Part shown: in pieces, positions 62,717 through 64,000 of the stretch
Numbering within the stretch: the first letter of the stretch is position 1
Layout: each line of letters starts with the position of its first letter
Assembly: GCF_014268745.2 (NCBI RefSeq)
Contig: NZ_JABWRB020000001.1
Location: 3,100,001 to 3,164,000 of the forward strand
Source: Pseudomonas zanjanensis
GTDB taxonomy: Bacteria; Pseudomonadota; Gammaproteobacteria; Pseudomonadales; Pseudomonadaceae
Direction of reading: 5' to 3'
DNA: 64,000 nucleotides
Translations under genes and position numbers: made by a program
The notes under the pieces: generated by a model
Database searches by the model: none
Told to the model about the DNA's origin: nothing
Seen by the model: the letters and a program-made list of their open reading frames with translations, nothing else

Positions 62717-63928
62717 ATGCGCAAGGATTACCTGTCTTTTTTCGTCTCGATGTTCCTCTCGCGGTTGGCCGATCAGATCTTGCTGTTCATCGTCCCGCTG
62801 ATTGTTTTCCAGACCACCAACAGCGTCTCCTGGGCGGGCCTGGCGTTCTTTGTCGAATCCCTGCCGCGCTACCTGGCGTTCCCGATCTGCGGCGCGCTGT
62901 GCGACAAGTTCCCGCCGATTCGCATCCTGCACATCAGCCAGGTCTATCGCGCCGCAGCCTGCGGCGTCGCAGTCGTGCTCTATGGCGTCTTCGGCGGTGT
63001 CTATTGGATCGTGGCACTGTCGGCCCTCTGTGGCGTGTTGACCACCCAAGGCATCATGGCCCGCGAAGTGGTCTTGCCTTACATCTTCAAGCACTACACC
63101 TACACCAAGACGCTGTCCTATTCGCAAATCGCCGACCAGACCGGCTTGGTACTGGGCCCGCTGGTTGCAGCGCTGTTGCTCGAGGTGTGGGCGTGGCACT
63201 GGGTGGTGCTGGCGATCGCCGGGCTGTTCCTGCTGGCAGACCTGGCCATGTTGTACTGGCAGCGCACCAGCTCGGTCACCCTTGAGTCCTTCGAGCAGCA
63301 CCATGACCTCTGGTTGAACCCGCTGCGCATTGCCCTGGGCCACATTTGCAACCTGGCGGAACTGAAAAAAGTCATCAGCCTGGCGGTGGGCGTCAACCTG
63401 ATCATCGGCGTCACCCTCGCCACGTCGGCAGCCATGGTCATCGGCCATTATGGCGCCGGAAAAGATGATTACGCCGGGTTGCAGGCGGCCGGTGCCGTGA
63501 CCACCATCGTCATCCTGTTTCTCCTGGCCCGGGTCACCTTGCCCTTGAAACTTCTCGGCGCCCTCTCCTACACGCTGATTGCCGTCGGCGCTTTCATCAC
63601 CGCGCTCAGCCCGACCCTCTGGGGCTACGTCGTCGGTTTCCTGCTGATTGTCGGCTTCGACAAGATGTTCAACGTGTACATGCGCAGCATCCGTCAGCAG
63701 GTCATTCCCCCACAGGACTTTGGCAAGACCGTCGGCGTGATTACGCTGCTCAACAACCTGTCGCAACCGTTCGCGGGCTTGCTCGTCGCGGTGTTGGCGG
63801 CGCCTGTTGGGACGCAGGAAGTGATTCTGCTGCTGGCGGTGGTCACCAGCCTGATCGGAGTCGGTGTGGTCGTGATGAACAGGCAATCAACACAGGGGAC
63901 AAGCGTCTACCGCACCGATGCAGATTGA
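62717..63928 (+). CDS. MFS transporter
   Basis: This 403-residue major facilitator protein has about 12 membrane helices and the EntS/MFS_3-like layout (MRKDYLSFFVSMFLSRLADQILLFIVPLIVF). The loop 2-3 motif is CGALCDKFPPIRIL, a variant of GxLaDrxgrr. The start at 62717 follows AAGGAG 6 bases upstream. EntS-type members export siderophores, but with no biosynthetic cluster in view the substrate cannot be named. It is divergent from the CigR-like gene and ends 72 bases before the window end, where nothing further is recognised. Confidence 0.88.
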   Translation: MRKDYLSFFVSMFLSRLADQILLFIVPLIVFQTTNSVSWAGLAFFVESLPRYLAFPICGALCDKFPPIRILHISQVYRAAACGVAVVLYGVFGGVYWIVALSALCGVLTTQGIMAREVVLPYIFKHYTYTKTLSYSQIADQTGLVLGPLVAALLLEVWAWHWVVLAIAGLFLLADLAMLYWQRTSSVTLESFEQHHDLWLNPLRIALGHICNLAELKKVISLAVGVNLIIGVTLATSAAMVIGHYGAGKDDYAGLQAAGAVTTIVILFLLARVTLPLKLLGALSYTLIAVGAFITALSPTLWGYVVGFLLIVGFDKMFNVYMRSIRQQVIPPQDFGKTVGVITLLNNLSQPFAGLLVAVLAAPVGTQEVILLLAVVTSLIGVGVVVMNRQSTQGTSVYRTDAD

Positions 63929-64000
63929 CCCTCGGCTTGTATTATCAGTGACTTATTCTTGAGGCATGGTTGCATCGTTGCCAGCGTCGATGCGCGTCTT

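Overview
The window is chromosomal DNA from a fluorescent Pseudomonas, most likely of the P. fluorescens/corrugata/brassicacearum complex. The support is the high-GC codon use, the gene order infA-clpA-clpS-cspD-icd-idh-nudix-mnmA-hflD-purB-roxA-GNAT-aceA-nuoA..N (a block I recall as conserved in P. aeruginosa), the fused nuoCD gene, the coexistence of dimeric Icd and monomeric Idh, and the many GTGGGAGCGGGCTTGCTCGCGA-type intergenic REP/REPIN elements typical of this group. I see no tRNA, rRNA, prophage, insertion sequence or CRISPR array.

Left half (1-32.4 kb), conserved housekeeping core. infA is followed by a tandem REPIN array. clpA/clpS (minus) form the N-degron-dependent ClpAP protease, with cspD divergent. 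Two isocitrate dehydrogenases (icd minus, idh plus) lie head to head and, with isocitrate lyase (aceA) a few kb away, cover the TCA/glyoxylate branch point. Between them are a Nudix hydrolase, mnmA (tRNA s2U34), hflD, purB, roxA (ribosomal oxygenase), a GNAT acetyltransferase and a periplasmic secretin-N-like protein. The 15-kb nuoA-N operon (nuoC and nuoD fused) encodes respiratory complex I.

Middle (32.4-50.4 kb), accessory and regulatory genes. A GNAT gene is preceded by what looks like an RNA leader switch. Next come a RHH/RelE-ParE toxin-antitoxin pair, a hemerythrin, a LysR regulator, a YcaC-type isochorismatase-fold hydrolase, a YtcJ-type amidohydrolase with an odd Cys/His tail, a LysR-DoxX-ABM operon, a chloroperoxidase/arylesterase-type hydrolase, two tail-to-tail winged-helix/NB-ARC regulators (one apparently truncated), two GlxA-type (DJ-1/PfpI-AraC) regulators, a pirin and a small secreted protein. 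Several are enzyme families linked to redox or electrophile handling, but a common pathway is not proven.

Right end (50.4-64 kb). A dCache chemoreceptor is followed by a second large tandem REPIN array. Next is a six-gene ABC importer operon (two ATPases, two permeases, a DUF2160 membrane protein and a substrate-binding protein) matching the architecture of the rhizobial glycerol importer GlpSTPQUV. It is divergent from an AcoR-like sigma-54 activator. A strong -24/-12 promoter and six TGAACA(A) boxes, five of them helically phased, lie between them. The window ends with a CigR-like Gly-rich membrane protein and an MFS transporter.

The most interesting unexplained signals are: (1) mutually exclusive terminator and RBS-sequestering hairpins upstream of the GNAT gene at 32.49-32.96 kb; (2) the sigma-54 promoter with phased activator boxes of the ABC operon; (3) two independent tandem amplifications of whole REPINs with almost the same period (136 and 134 bp); (4) the paired winged-helix/NB-ARC regulators.
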